Source of the DNA: Anammoximicrobium sp032229885
GTDB taxonomy: Bacteria > Planctomycetota > Planctomycetia > Pirellulales > Pirellulaceae
Length of the DNA: 62,270 nucleotides
Direction: 5' to 3'
NCBI GenBank assembly: GCA_032229885.1
Contig: JAVYAJ010000252.1
Coordinates: forward strand, 1 to 62,270
Positions 24,315 to 34,452 of this stretch are shown piece by piece (position 1 is the first letter of the stretch; every line of letters starts with the position of its first letter). The notes under the pieces were generated by a model. That model made no database searches. It was not told the origin of the DNA and was given only the letters and a program-made list of their open reading frames with translations. The position numbers were made by a program, and so were the translations under genes.

Positions 24315-26881
24315 TCCTGCTGAACCGGAGGCGCCACGCGCCAGTGTTCGACGTCTTGATAGAAGGCGATCGGCCGATCGCGCGGCCCCGTCAGGCCGTT
24401 ATGGTAGGCGAAATAGTCGATCATCTGCCACAGGGGAATCAACGTCACGTCCTCGACCAACAGTCGATGCAGCTCGCCCAGCGCGCTGCGCGCCTCTTTC
24501 CAATTGGCGACCTCGTCCAGTTGGCGCACGGCCAGGTTGATGAAGGGGTCGCCGGTCGCGCCCAGTCCGTCGGGACCAAACAGCGCCCCGACGTCCACCA
24601 GCGGCTCGTGCAACGCGAGTTCCGCGTACAGTACGTCGAACTTGCCGTCCGCGACTCGGGTCTGGCCCGGAGGCAGCTCGCGCAGGACGCACTTGACACC
24701 GATCACCTCCCACTGCGTCTGGATCTGTCGGCAGATGAAACCGGGCATCTCGCCGGCCGGGTGCGCCAACACGAGCTCTTTCAGCTCCGGCACAGGTTCT
24801 TTCTTTTTGTCGGCGGCCGCGGCCAACTGTTGGTTGGCCAAACGCAACAGGACGGCCGACATCACCGGGTCGTAGGGCAGCGGCGTCTGTGTTTCGTCGT
24901 AGGCGTACGCGGTGGGATCGTTGCGCGCGGCGCCCGCGGGCAGGGGCGCGCTCAACACGCGGGCGCCCTCGTCCTGGATCCCATTCAGCAGGCCTTTCCG
25001 CAGAATCACTTCGCGATTGATCCCGTACAACAGCGCGCGTCGAAACACGCGATTCGCTAGAAACGGGCTGTCTTTGTTCGGCGCCAGGACATGAAGCGAG
25101 GGAAACGCGTAAGCCCGGACCGCCAAGGAATCGTCGGAACGCAGCCGCTGGGCGTCCCCGGGCAGCAGGCGATCGAGGGCGTCCAACTTGCCCTTGCGCA
25201 GATCCTCGATCGCGCGGCGCGGCTCGGCATAATAACGCTCGACGACAACCGGCTTGGGTTCGCCGGATGCGGAGCGGGCCTCGATCGGCTCGAACCGTGT
25301 CTCGCCATCGGTCTGGGCCGCCACGCGATAGCGGACGCCCAGTCGCGTGGGGTCGGCCAACGGGACCTGCAGCAGGGCCTGTGGCAGCAGCAGAGGACGC
25401 CGCAGCCGGACGCGGGCGCGGCGGACGTTTTGAACGGTGACGGCAGCCATTGCCTGCGCCCAGCCGGGCCGATACGCGGGCGCCGCGGGATCGGCCATCG
25501 CCAACAGTTGGCTGGACAGGCTGTAGCCGCTGAAATCCACGTTCGGCTGCGGTCGCGACTCGAAGATCAATTCCATTCGATCCGCGCTCTGCTGGACGGC
25601 GCCCCACGGGCTCGCGTACGCGCCGCCTTCGGGGCCGGGCTGAACCAATTCGACCAGCGTCCGCGTCAGCAACCGGCCACAGCGCCGCGCGGCCGGATTG
25701 TCCAGGCTCGTCGGATCGAACGTCACCGCCGGTTGCGAGACTCCGACCACAACCAGCGGATACTGCCGAGCGATGTCCAGAACCAGTTCGCGACCGCCGG
25801 GCAATGCGGGCCAGATGCGCAACATCGTCTGGCCCGCCTCGTGGGCTTCGCGGAATCGCCCCGCGGCCAGGTGCGCCGCGGCTTCGGCACGTTGGGCGGT
25901 CGCCAGCGCGACGAGCTTGTCGGCCCACTGGGTCGCGACTGGGAGCTTGGTTCCGAAGGCGCGCTGCAGGCGTTGCACCAGCAGCCGGCCCGCGCGGTAG
26001 TCGTGGGCCTCGACCTGCAACCCGATCAGCCGCTCGCCGACCCGCTCGAGCGCGGCCAAGACCGTCTGCGGCCCACCCTGATACTGGTAACTCGGGTTTT
26101 GGTCGTACAGCTCTTCCAGAATGGCAAAAGCCTCTTCGACTCGGCCAGCGCGAAACAGCGCCCCGGCGTTGAGATACAGGTAATCTTGAATCGCCTCCTT
26201 CAAGCCCGCCGTATGTGGGTGGAACCTGCGCAACCACTGGTAATAGTCGAATGCTTCGTCGTACTTGGCCTGCGCCTCCGCCGGCTTGTCGGCGGCCGTC
26301 AGCGCCACGGCTTGCTGGACGACCTCTCCGGCCTCGCGCAATACGAGCTCCTCGAACAAGTCGACCTGCTCGATGCTCCGCCAGGGAACCTCGTATTCGT
26401 CGGCGCGCGAGTCGAAGAGGCGAATCTTCAGTTTGCCGATCCGTTTGCTCGGTTCTGGAAGCCGGCGTTCGGGCAGCGGCAGCGGTAGAATCTTCAGGGC
26501 TCTGTTGTCGTTGGCCTTGTCCAGTGTGAGGACGTCATAAGGTTCCGACTGGTACAGCCGCGGCGCGGCGGGCGGCGCGGCGGGGGCATCCGCTGCGGCA
26601 GGCGCGTCCTTCGCGTCGTCCGCTCGGGTTTGACCTGCGTCGGTCCGGGCGTCGGGTTGGGGCGCATTCGGGGCCGCATTCGGCGCGGCTTGTTTCGCGG
26701 CCGGTGACGCTCCGGTTGACGGGCCATCGTCGGCCGCGCGGGCGCCGATCGTCAGCAGCAGAATGCCGAACGCGGCCAGCGCGCACGCCCCGCGCGGCGT
26801 CGCGTCGCCGCGGGGGCCACGCCGAGGGACAACGTGGTGTCCCCGGACTGCTCGGTTTTTGGCTTCGACGAGTCGATCCAT
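24311..26881 (-). CDS. Exported TPR + SBP_bac_5 fusion protein
   Basis: The product is 856 aa. There is a signal-type hydrophobic run (ALAAFGILLLTIGARA) near residues 32-47, then an A/P/D-rich linker. A TPR-like helical region follows at roughly residues 180-380 (AEAQAKYDEAFDYYQWLRRFHP, then AGRVEEAFAILEELYDQNP). The C-terminal ~450 residues resemble family 5 extracellular solute-binding proteins, with NRVFRRALLYGINREVILRKGL and PGFICRQIQTQWEVIGVKCVLREL. Such proteins normally deliver peptides or nickel to an ABC permease, but no permease or ATPase of that type is nearby. It follows the KAP-like ATPase gene by 23 nt and overlaps the next gene by 4 nt. A sensing or scaffolding role is as likely as transport. 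Confidence 0.75.
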   Translation of the reverse strand: MDRLVEAKNRAVRGHHVVPRRGPRGDATPRGACALAAFGILLLTIGARAADDGPSTGASPAAKQAAPNAAPNAPQPDARTDAGQTRADDAKDAPAAADAPAAPPAAPRLYQSEPYDVLTLDKANDNRALKILPLPLPERRLPEPSKRIGKLKIRLFDSRADEYEVPWRSIEQVDLFEELVLREAGEVVQQAVALTAADKPAEAQAKYDEAFDYYQWLRRFHPHTAGLKEAIQDYLYLNAGALFRAGRVEEAFAILEELYDQNPSYQYQGGPQTVLAALERVGERLIGLQVEAHDYRAGRLLVQRLQRAFGTKLPVATQWADKLVALATAQRAEAAAHLAAGRFREAHEAGQTMLRIWPALPGGRELVLDIARQYPLVVVGVSQPAVTFDPTSLDNPAARRCGRLLTRTLVELVQPGPEGGAYASPWGAVQQSADRMELIFESRPQPNVDFSGYSLSSQLLAMADPAAPAYRPGWAQAMAAVTVQNVRRARVRLRRPLLLPQALLQVPLADPTRLGVRYRVAAQTDGETRFEPIEARSASGEPKPVVVERYYAEPRRAIEDLRKGKLDALDRLLPGDAQRLRSDDSLAVRAYAFPSLHVLAPNKDSPFLANRVFRRALLYGINREVILRKGLLNGIQDEGARVLSAPLPAGAARNDPTAYAYDETQTPLPYDPVMSAVLLRLANQQLAAAADKKKEPVPELKELVLAHPAGEMPGFICRQIQTQWEVIGVKCVLRELPPGQTRVADGKFDVLYAELALHEPLVDVGALFGPDGLGATGDPFINLAVRQLDEVANWKEARSALGELHRLLVEDVTLIPLWQMIDYFAYHNGLTGPRDRPIAFYQDVEHWRVAPPVQQE

Positions 26882-26904
26882 GCGTCACCGCGCGTTGAAA
26901 ATCG

Positions 26905-28416
26905 TCATCCGGCCCCGACGCCCTGGTCGAAGGCGTCCTGATCGCGGCGATACAATGCCAGGGTCGATTCGAAAGTCGCGGGCATCACCCGCCACACGGG
27001 TTCGCCTTCGACATGCTGATTGCAGTGATTGACCAACAAGCGGTACAGAAATTTGAACAGATGCCGCGGCGTCCGCAGACCGCGCAGGACATCGAGCAGC
27101 CGCTGGTCGCTGATCGCCGGATCGATCAAGTCGCGCAGACGCGGCGCGGTCCCATCGGTGCGACACGCCATCAGACGCGCATTGGCCACATCGTACAACG
27201 CCTCGCCGGTCCACTCGAACGCCGAGACCATGTTTTGCTTGTCCAGCCGCGCCCGTTGGTAAAAGTCTCGATCTTCGCGCTCGATGAATCGCGTCAATTC
27301 GATCGGCGCCATGATCTTCAACCCTAGCCCGGGATGTTTCAGGAGCTTGTTGTCCAGCATGGGCCATAACAGACCCTTCATCAACTCGGCCGAACCGTTG
27401 ATCAGATGCGGCTCGTCCAAGCGATCGACGAGGACGACAATCCCATGAAATCCCAGCGTCTGCAAGACGCCTTGCAGTTTGAGCAGCATTTCATAGCGTT
27501 GGTCGGTTCCGTCGGCGTCCGGCAGCGGCTGGGCGGCGATCTCGGCCCGCGTGAACTGCATCAGCACGGTGCGCAGCGTTCGCCGGTCTCGGGTGCTCAA
27601 CCGCATCTGACGCAGGACGCGCCAGGACTTTGTATACACATTCCACCAACGCACCAGCCATGGCCACCACGCTCCGAGCAGGGCGGCCGCAAACAGCAGC
27701 CACAGCGACCGAACCCAGTCGCCATGCCCGGCGAAAGCCCAACCCAGCATGGTTGCGGCCAGCACCGCCGTCGCGGCGATGCCGATTCCCAAGGGAACCC
27801 GCGCACGCCAGATCTCGAAACGCAGTCGCCGCCGCAGCGTCCGCCATCGCTCGTGAAACGTCGTGCTCACAGACTGGTCGTAGCAGACGGCCAGCAACAG
27901 CGCATCGCGGGCCTGGTGACGATCCAGTCGATCGACCGCCGCGGGGTCGATGGTCGCATCGACGAACGCGGCCGGCTGGGTCAGGTTCAAGATCCGATCG
28001 ACCAACCCGGTCACGGCGAGCGACAGGATTGCATCCATGTGGTCGCTCAGCCGCCACGCCCGCAGCACGCGGTCGGCCCGACGACCCTTGCGAGCGCCCA
28101 GCCGCTCGCGAAATCGGTCGAGGAACGGATTGAAGTCGTCGTAGTGGACCACGAACAACTGCTGCTGGGGGTGGGCGCGATTGTATTGCCGCAGATGCCG
28201 GGCGATCTGCAGTCGTATGGCCGTCTTGCCGGCGCCTTTTTCACCGAACACAAGCGACGTAGACGGCGCTTGTGGGTCGCCGTAGATCTTGTCCCAGGTC
28301 GGGTGAAAGACGCTCTCGATACAGTGCTCGGTGAACACCAGATCCGTCTGCGCATCCTCCTCGGCGAACGGGTTTCGGGTCATGCCGTGATGTTCCAGAA
28401 ACTGTTGGATTCTCAT
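26905..28416 (-). CDS. KAP-like membrane P-loop NTPase
   Basis: The product is 503 aa from the ATG at 28416; the frame is open further upstream but there it is arginine-rich and unlikely to be coding. Walker A is GEKGAGKT (residues 58-65). Two transmembrane helices (~208-229 and ~236-256) are inserted inside the NTPase domain. Walker B follows with IVVLVDRLDEPH (D331, E335). Two membrane segments between Walker A and B are characteristic of KAP-family NTPases, which are linked to membrane-associated signalling complexes and some phage-defence systems. The start FLEHHGMTRNPFAEEDA also recalls ExeA-type ATPases. It is first in a three-gene cassette with an exported TPR/solute-binding fusion and an exported coiled-coil protein. 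Confidence 0.8.
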   Translation of the reverse strand: MRIQQFLEHHGMTRNPFAEEDAQTDLVFTEHCIESVFHPTWDKIYGDPQAPSTSLVFGEKGAGKTAIRLQIARHLRQYNRAHPQQQLFVVHYDDFNPFLDRFRERLGARKGRRADRVLRAWRLSDHMDAILSLAVTGLVDRILNLTQPAAFVDATIDPAAVDRLDRHQARDALLLAVCYDQSVSTTFHERWRTLRRRLRFEIWRARVPLGIGIAATAVLAATMLGWAFAGHGDWVRSLWLLFAAALLGAWWPWLVRWWNVYTKSWRVLRQMRLSTRDRRTLRTVLMQFTRAEIAAQPLPDADGTDQRYEMLLKLQGVLQTLGFHGIVVLVDRLDEPHLINGSAELMKGLLWPMLDNKLLKHPGLGLKIMAPIELTRFIEREDRDFYQRARLDKQNMVSAFEWTGEALYDVANARLMACRTDGTAPRLRDLIDPAISDQRLLDVLRGLRTPRHLFKFLYRLLVNHCNQHVEGEPVWRVMPATFESTLALYRRDQDAFDQGVGAG

Positions 28417-28921
28417 GGTGCGTCTCGTTACGTCTCTGGGCGGGTGGATCGTGGCGCGCCCGCCGCGCGTGCGCCGTGTCGAGCGGCGTGCCCTCCGCGC
28501 CGGCACTACCACGCTCGATCGTCGCGAATTCGATGGCAATGTTTCAAGCCGTGGCCGCCGTGCGTGGAGGGCCACGCTCCGTCGTGGCCGCAACGGGGTG
28601 ACCGCAACGGGGCGTCACGAAACGCGACGGATGCGACGGAGCGCGTCCCTCCAGCGTGGCGCCCTGCTCTCCGGTCGCCGTCCAGCCATTTCGCTTACTA
28701 TTATGCCGTGTCCCGGTCGTTTATGGCGTGTCCAGATCGTTCTTCTGGCAATCTGAGACGACTTTCCGTTCCGCGTCCCATCACTTCTGATTTCCGGCAC
28801 GCGAACGTCGTCCCATCATAATTTTCCGGTTGCCGCACGCGCCATGGCACGCAATGCCTCGGCCTAACGATCGCAGCTACGCAAGCATTTAGCCTTGACG
28901 TCGCACGGGGACGGCATCCTG
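28417..28921. other. Intergenic region with dispersed repeat copy A
   Basis: No gene is accepted. It holds copy A (28721-28800) of an ~80 nt repeat that recurs inverted at 44869-44946. The short open frames that cover it are repeat-derived. Confidence 0.6.
28721..28800 (+). repeat. Dispersed ~80 nt repeat, copy A
   Basis: It contains tggcgtgtccagatcgttct, tctggcaatctgag and cacttctgatttccggc. Aligned with the reverse complement of 44869-44946 it is about 80% identical, with long unchanged blocks (tccagatcgttct, ctggcaatctgag, ttctgattt). Confidence 0.8.
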
Positions 28922-30028
28922 TCACCTCATCAACGCCAGGATCAGCGTTATGAACAGCACGATGCACAACAGTCCGAGCACGATCACGACCGTGACGGCC
29001 ATCGCCGTTGACGTGCGACGTTTCTGCCGAACGGCGCTGGCCGCATACGCGGCCCCCCCGTGCCCGGCATAGGCCGATGGGACGAGCGGGGCGGGCATGG
29101 GAGGCGTCACGATGGCGCCTAGCGAGGCAAACACCTCGGCGGCCATCTTCCAGTCCTGCCAGCCTTCGCGCCACACGAGCGAATCGGGGCTGACCCGTCC
29201 CTCGCCCAACCATTTCCGCATCACCTCGCCGCGTGCCGGACCGTATTGCCCGCCCGACGGCGGCCGGACATACCAGATCGCCTGAGGCGATTCGTCGATC
29301 GGGTCGAGCGGCGCGGGAACGGGCGCCAATCGACCGGATGTCGGGGTCATCGGCACGGCTGGCACACCGGCAACGCCGGGTGTGCCGACGGGGACCGAGG
29401 CGGGCGCGGTCATGGGTACGGACATGGGCACGCCGGGTTGTGCGCCCGCGACGTCCGCCCGCGACAGGCTCGCGTTTCCAACGGTCGGATTGTGCGCCCC
29501 CGAGACTTGCGGCGTCGCCAGCGCCGGCTGGATCGGGACGGTAGGGACAACTGGCTCGAGGGACGTCGTTGGCCCACTGACAGGTTGCGCTTCGCCCAGC
29601 GGCGTTTCGAGCCGCCGAGGTTCGCTCGGTGGCGTTTCGACGCGTCGCATCTCCGGCCCCCGACGCGCGCCGCGTTCGGCGCCCTCGGCCTGTCCAAACG
29701 ATGGCGTCCCCGCGCCGATCGAGTTCACCTGCGCCGCGCTCATCGAAGCCGCGTCCGTCGGGACCGCGCCCGCGTCCTTCTGAGCGGGGCCCGAGACGCC
29801 CACGTTCGGCGAGTCTGCGTGAGGCGCCGACAGGACCTGCTCCGGCACGTCATCGTCTTCGACGTCGGCCGGCGACGCGATTCCCCCCTTGCGCGTCTTG
29901 GTGATCTGGCTTTCCCACGGAATGTCCAGCCCGTGATTGCACTGGGGGCAAACGCCCCGTTTGCCCGCCAAGAACGTCTTGACGTTCAATCTGTGCCCGC
30001 ACGTCGGACATAGAAATCGGATACCCAT
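28922..30028 (-). CDS. Zinc-ribbon/GYF_2 domain membrane protein
   Basis: The product is 368 aa from the ATG at 30028. The N-terminus is a zinc ribbon: FLCPTCGHRLNVKTFLAGKRGVCPQC in outline, a CxxC pair repeated (C7/C10 and a later CPQC). A ~190-residue P/T/V/A-rich low-complexity linker follows, then a GYF_2 domain at roughly residues 255-310 (IWYVRPPSGGQYGPARG, then VSPDSLVWREGWQDWKMA). A single C-terminal transmembrane helix (VTVVIVLGLLCIVLFITLILALM) ends the protein, so it is probably a tail-anchored protein with its domains in the cytoplasm. Similar architectures are common in planctomycetes; function unknown. It diverges from the ClpP-like gene across 131 nt. Confidence 0.85.
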   Translation of the reverse strand: MGIRFLCPTCGHRLNVKTFLAGKRGVCPQCNHGLDIPWESQITKTRKGGIASPADVEDDDVPEQVLSAPHADSPNVGVSGPAQKDAGAVPTDAASMSAAQVNSIGAGTPSFGQAEGAERGARRGPEMRRVETPPSEPRRLETPLGEAQPVSGPTTSLEPVVPTVPIQPALATPQVSGAHNPTVGNASLSRADVAGAQPGVPMSVPMTAPASVPVGTPGVAGVPAVPMTPTSGRLAPVPAPLDPIDESPQAIWYVRPPSGGQYGPARGEVMRKWLGEGRVSPDSLVWREGWQDWKMAAEVFASLGAIVTPPMPAPLVPSAYAGHGGAAYAASAVRQKRRTSTAMAVTVVIVLGLLCIVLFITLILALMR

Positions 30029-30080
30029 GGTTACGTTCGGCGACTGCTTCCGTGATCGACTTCGAGACCCCCTGGCCCTC

Positions 30081-30086
30081 ATTATA
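30081..30086 (-). promoter_or_regulatory. Perfect TATAAT -10 element in the GYF/ClpP-like divergent region
   Basis: On the minus strand TATAAT lies 53-58 nt ahead of the GYF-protein start. The -35 region is poor (CTTTCC at 17 nt). The same A+T-rich core (cattatacatag) may also serve the divergent ClpP-like gene. Confidence 0.35.
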
Positions 30087-30159
30087 CATAGTGCTAAGCT
30101 ATTGGAAAGATTGTGGTTGCATCCGCTCGCCGGCGGGTAGACGTTGGGGACAGACATCG

Positions 30160-30699
30160 ATGAGCAAACAGCGAAAACGCGACCGATCCGAAGAAGATGC
30201 ATCGGAAATAGGCGTGATTGGCGATCTGAGCGAGCACGAGGCCGAGATCTGCGACAAACTGATCAATCTGCCGTTGGGCAGTGAATGCACGTTGTACTTC
30301 AATTCGCCAGGCGGCGGCGCGTATACGGGCCTGGCGCTGCTCGCGCTGATCGTGCTCCGCGACCTGCGGGCCACGGGCGTCGTGCTGGGCGAGTGTTCCT
30401 CCGCCGCCCTCTGGCCCCTGGCGGCGTGTCGCCGCCGCCTGGTGACGCCGTTCAGCGTCTTGCTATTCCATCCCTTGCGATGGCAGAGCGAGGAAAGCGT
30501 TCAACTGGCCGAGGCTCGCGAGTGGGCGCGACACTTTGGCGATGTCGAGCAAGGGATGGACAGGCTCTTGGCCGAGTATCTGAACTTTCCGCTGGAACGT
30601 TTGAGCCAATGGATGAAGCCCGGACGGTATGTCAGCGGGCCGGAGTTCGCCGGCGAGGGGTTGGCCGAACTGATCGAGCTGAGCGAACTGAAACGCTAG
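30160..30699 (+). CDS. Short ClpP-like serine protease
   Basis: The product is 179 aa from the ATG at 30160, preceded by GGGGA. The crotonase/ClpP fold is visible: the oxyanion-loop motif FNSPGGGAYTG (residues 47-57), the nucleophile elbow GECSSAALWPLA with S81 at the ClpP Ser position, and the His motif LLFHPL with H104. Spacing Ser to His (23) is close to that of E. coli ClpP (25). The C-terminal helices (WARHFGDVEQGMDRLLAEYL) match the ClpP head domain. It lacks the long N-terminal axial loop of housekeeping ClpP, and no clpX or clpA is nearby. It is therefore a divergent paralogue, either ATP-independent or borrowing a remote unfoldase (inference). Confidence 0.82.
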   Translation: MSKQRKRDRSEEDASEIGVIGDLSEHEAEICDKLINLPLGSECTLYFNSPGGGAYTGLALLALIVLRDLRATGVVLGECSSAALWPLAACRRRLVTPFSVLLFHPLRWQSEESVQLAEAREWARHFGDVEQGMDRLLAEYLNFPLERLSQWMKPGRYVSGPEFAGEGLAELIELSELKR

Positions 30700-31275
30700 C
30701 GTAGCGCGACGGCGCTGGCCGGCGGCGCCGACAAGTCACAGGGACGCGGATTCCAGGTCTTGGTCGCAGACATCCGCGGTCCGCGGGCGACGTCGTCGCG
30801 GGGGGCGATTTGCCCGCACCCTCGCGGTGCGACGCTGGCTCAACGTCGGTTCCACCGTGTAAAAGACTGTTGGCGATCGTCGTGCGCAGTATACTAAGAG
30901 TCTGGCCGAGCGTTACGAAAGGGGCAACCGGTTGTGTTGCCCGCGATTGCCCGGGCACAACACGCGGTGGGCCGATCCCAGTTTTCGGACCGGCTTCGAG
31001 CGCGTTGGCCCATGTCGCTTGGCGATCGATCGCACTCGCCGGACTACGCGAGTTCCGCGGTCTGGCGACCGCGGCTAACCCGATGGGTTAGTATTGACGA
31101 GGCATTGGTGGCTGCCCACCGCGCGGCGAACGGCGTGCATGAGCCGCGCAAGATCGTCGCTCGCCAAAGCCTCGCCGCGTTTGCGAGCGCTGGCCCCACC
31201 CGTTTGCCGCCCCGTCTGCGCCCCATGCGCATTTTGTCCTTGACCGCCAGTACTCAGCACGCAAAGGAGCTTCTC
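30700..31275. other. Intergenic region upstream of the Gfo/Idh gene
   Basis: About 575 nt without a supported gene. The frame of the Gfo/Idh gene is open back to 30934, but the Tat signal and AAAGGAG site at 31264-31270 fix the start at 31276. No repeat or terminator is obvious. Confidence 0.5.
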
Positions 31276-32784
<1,509 letters not shown>

Positions 32785-32967
32785 CGGACTCGGATCTGGC
32801 TGAGGCGTCCGAAGTTGCGTCTTTCGGGCGACCGAGGCCGAATGTCCCAGAACGTGAGAGGACACGGCGCCGCGCGCCTTTCGCCAACGGCTGGCATTCC
32901 GGGGAATCCTGCGCTGCGCGCTTTAGATGCGTGTGGCGCTGCCGCGGGGGGCGGCCATGCGTGGCGA

Positions 32968-32986
32968 CGGGCGCCTAGGGCGCCCG
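32968..32986. terminator. Perfect 8 bp inverted repeat between convergent genes
   Basis: CGGGCGCC-TAG-GGCGCCCG forms a perfect hairpin in the 228 nt gap between the convergent Gfo/Idh and enolase-superfamily genes. It has no T-run on either strand, so a Rho-independent terminator is possible but unproven. Confidence 0.4.
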
Positions 32987-33012
32987 CGGCTGTGGCTGCG
33001 CGAGCGTGCTGA

Positions 33013-34203
33013 TCAGGTTCCGCCCACGTTGGGATACCAATCCGGATGACGCGGATCGGCGTGATAGCGGGCATAGTAATCGCCGTGCTCCGCGTAGTAG
33101 CGTTCGTAGTGAGCCATCTTGTCTTCATCCAGGCTCACGCCCAGGCCCGGCCCATTGGGAACTCGAATGGCGCCGTCGACATAAGGCAGCTTGCCGCCGA
33201 CGATGATGTCGTCTTCGAGGTAATGGTAATGGGCGTCGCCGGCCATGTGCATCTGAGGAATCGTCGCCGCGGTATGGATCATCGCCGCCAGCTCGACGCC
33301 GAACTCGGCGCCCGAATGCATGGCCACGCCCAGGTTGAAGGTGCGACAGACCGCCGTCAGGTCCTTGACGCCTCGCGGTCCTTCCCAATAGTGTAGATCG
33401 GTCAGGATCACGTCGACGGCATCCAGGTGGATCGCCGGCCCCAGGTCGTCGAACTTGTTGGGATACATGTTCGTGGCCAGGGGAATTCGCACCTGACGGC
33501 GGACCGCCCGCATCCCTTCCAGGCCCCAGGCAGGGTCTTCGTAGTATTCGAGGTTCAGGTCCTCGAGCGCCCGGCCGACGCGAACCGCGGTCGCCACCGA
33601 CCAGGTGCCGTTGGGATCGATCCGCAGCCCGAAATCGTCGCCCAGACGTTCCCGGCACATCCTGAGCACCGCGACCTCGATGTTGGGCGACATCACGCCC
33701 GCCTTGAGCTTCATTGCGCGGACGCCCAGCGTGTGGTGCAACTGTTCGCACAGATCGACCAAGTCCTCGGCTCGCGCATCGTCGCCGCCGCCCGGTCGAT
33801 CATAACGCCAGAAAAGATAGGCGATCATGGGAACCGCGTCGCGGACCTTTCCACCCAACAGCGCGTGCAGCGGCACGCCGCACGCTTTGCCCTGGATGTC
33901 CAGGCACGCCATCTCGATCGCCCCGTACAGGCGCGCATTGGAGAGATAGTAGATCGAACGGAGGGTCTTCATCTTGATCACTTCCAGTTGGAAAGGATCA
34001 AGGCCGAGAATGCGCGGCTTGAGCTTCAGCAACGCGCCCCGCTGGTCGCCGCCGCCCACTTCGCCAAGCCCGACGATTCCCTCGTCGGTGAACAGCTCGA
34101 GCACGGTCCGCATCAGATAGCCGGGGTGGACTCCCGTGTTGTGACGCAACATGCCCTGGGTAGGGATGGCCACCGTCCGCACGCGCATATCGACGATCTT
34201 CAT
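33013..34203 (-). CDS. Glucarate-dehydratase-like enolase superfamily enzyme
   Basis: The product is 396 aa; GGAG lies five bases before the ATG. A capping domain is followed by a TIM barrel with the KxK catalytic motif MKLKAG, metal ligands in RIDPNG (Asp) and YYEDPAW (Glu), and then LATNM, where Asn replaces the usual acidic third ligand. Next come TDLHYW (Asp) and MHSGAEFG (His). Asn as third ligand and an Asp/His dyad in this arrangement are known from glucarate dehydratase. It probably dehydrates a sugar acid to a 2-keto-3-deoxy acid. The SDR, MFS and RraA-like genes upstream on the same strand support a sugar-acid pathway. The exact acid cannot be read from sequence. Confidence 0.85.
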   Translation of the reverse strand: MKIVDMRVRTVAIPTQGMLRHNTGVHPGYLMRTVLELFTDEGIVGLGEVGGGDQRGALLKLKPRILGLDPFQLEVIKMKTLRSIYYLSNARLYGAIEMACLDIQGKACGVPLHALLGGKVRDAVPMIAYLFWRYDRPGGGDDARAEDLVDLCEQLHHTLGVRAMKLKAGVMSPNIEVAVLRMCRERLGDDFGLRIDPNGTWSVATAVRVGRALEDLNLEYYEDPAWGLEGMRAVRRQVRIPLATNMYPNKFDDLGPAIHLDAVDVILTDLHYWEGPRGVKDLTAVCRTFNLGVAMHSGAEFGVELAAMIHTAATIPQMHMAGDAHYHYLEDDIIVGGKLPYVDGAIRVPNGPGLGVSLDEDKMAHYERYYAEHGDYYARYHADPRHPDWYPNVGGT

Positions 34204-34452
34204 GCTTTCTCCGCCTTTCCTAGCGATTCCACTCGGGCGTTTCCCATTGGCCGAACGCAGACAAATTGTGGCCCACCGGACACTCGGGCCTTTGCTGCCC
34301 GATCGTCAGCAACGCGGCGCGCCCGGGGCGCCACTCACCAGCCCGTTCCGCAAGTTCCCCGTCGCCCACATCGCTGCACGCCTGCGCTGCACGCCTGCGG
34401 CACATCGTCGGCCGATCGCCAAGCCGTCCGGCGTTCAGCGGCGTTCGACCGG

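Noticed and set aside
28615..28800. Small conserved protein encoded by the dispersed repeat
   Set aside because: Two overlapping frames are both open in both copies and the substitution pattern is inconclusive with only two copies; kept as a repeat.
28701..29213. 170-codon minus-strand frame overlapping the end of the GYF gene
   Set aside because: Out of frame with the GYF protein, without family features, and partly made of the dispersed repeat.
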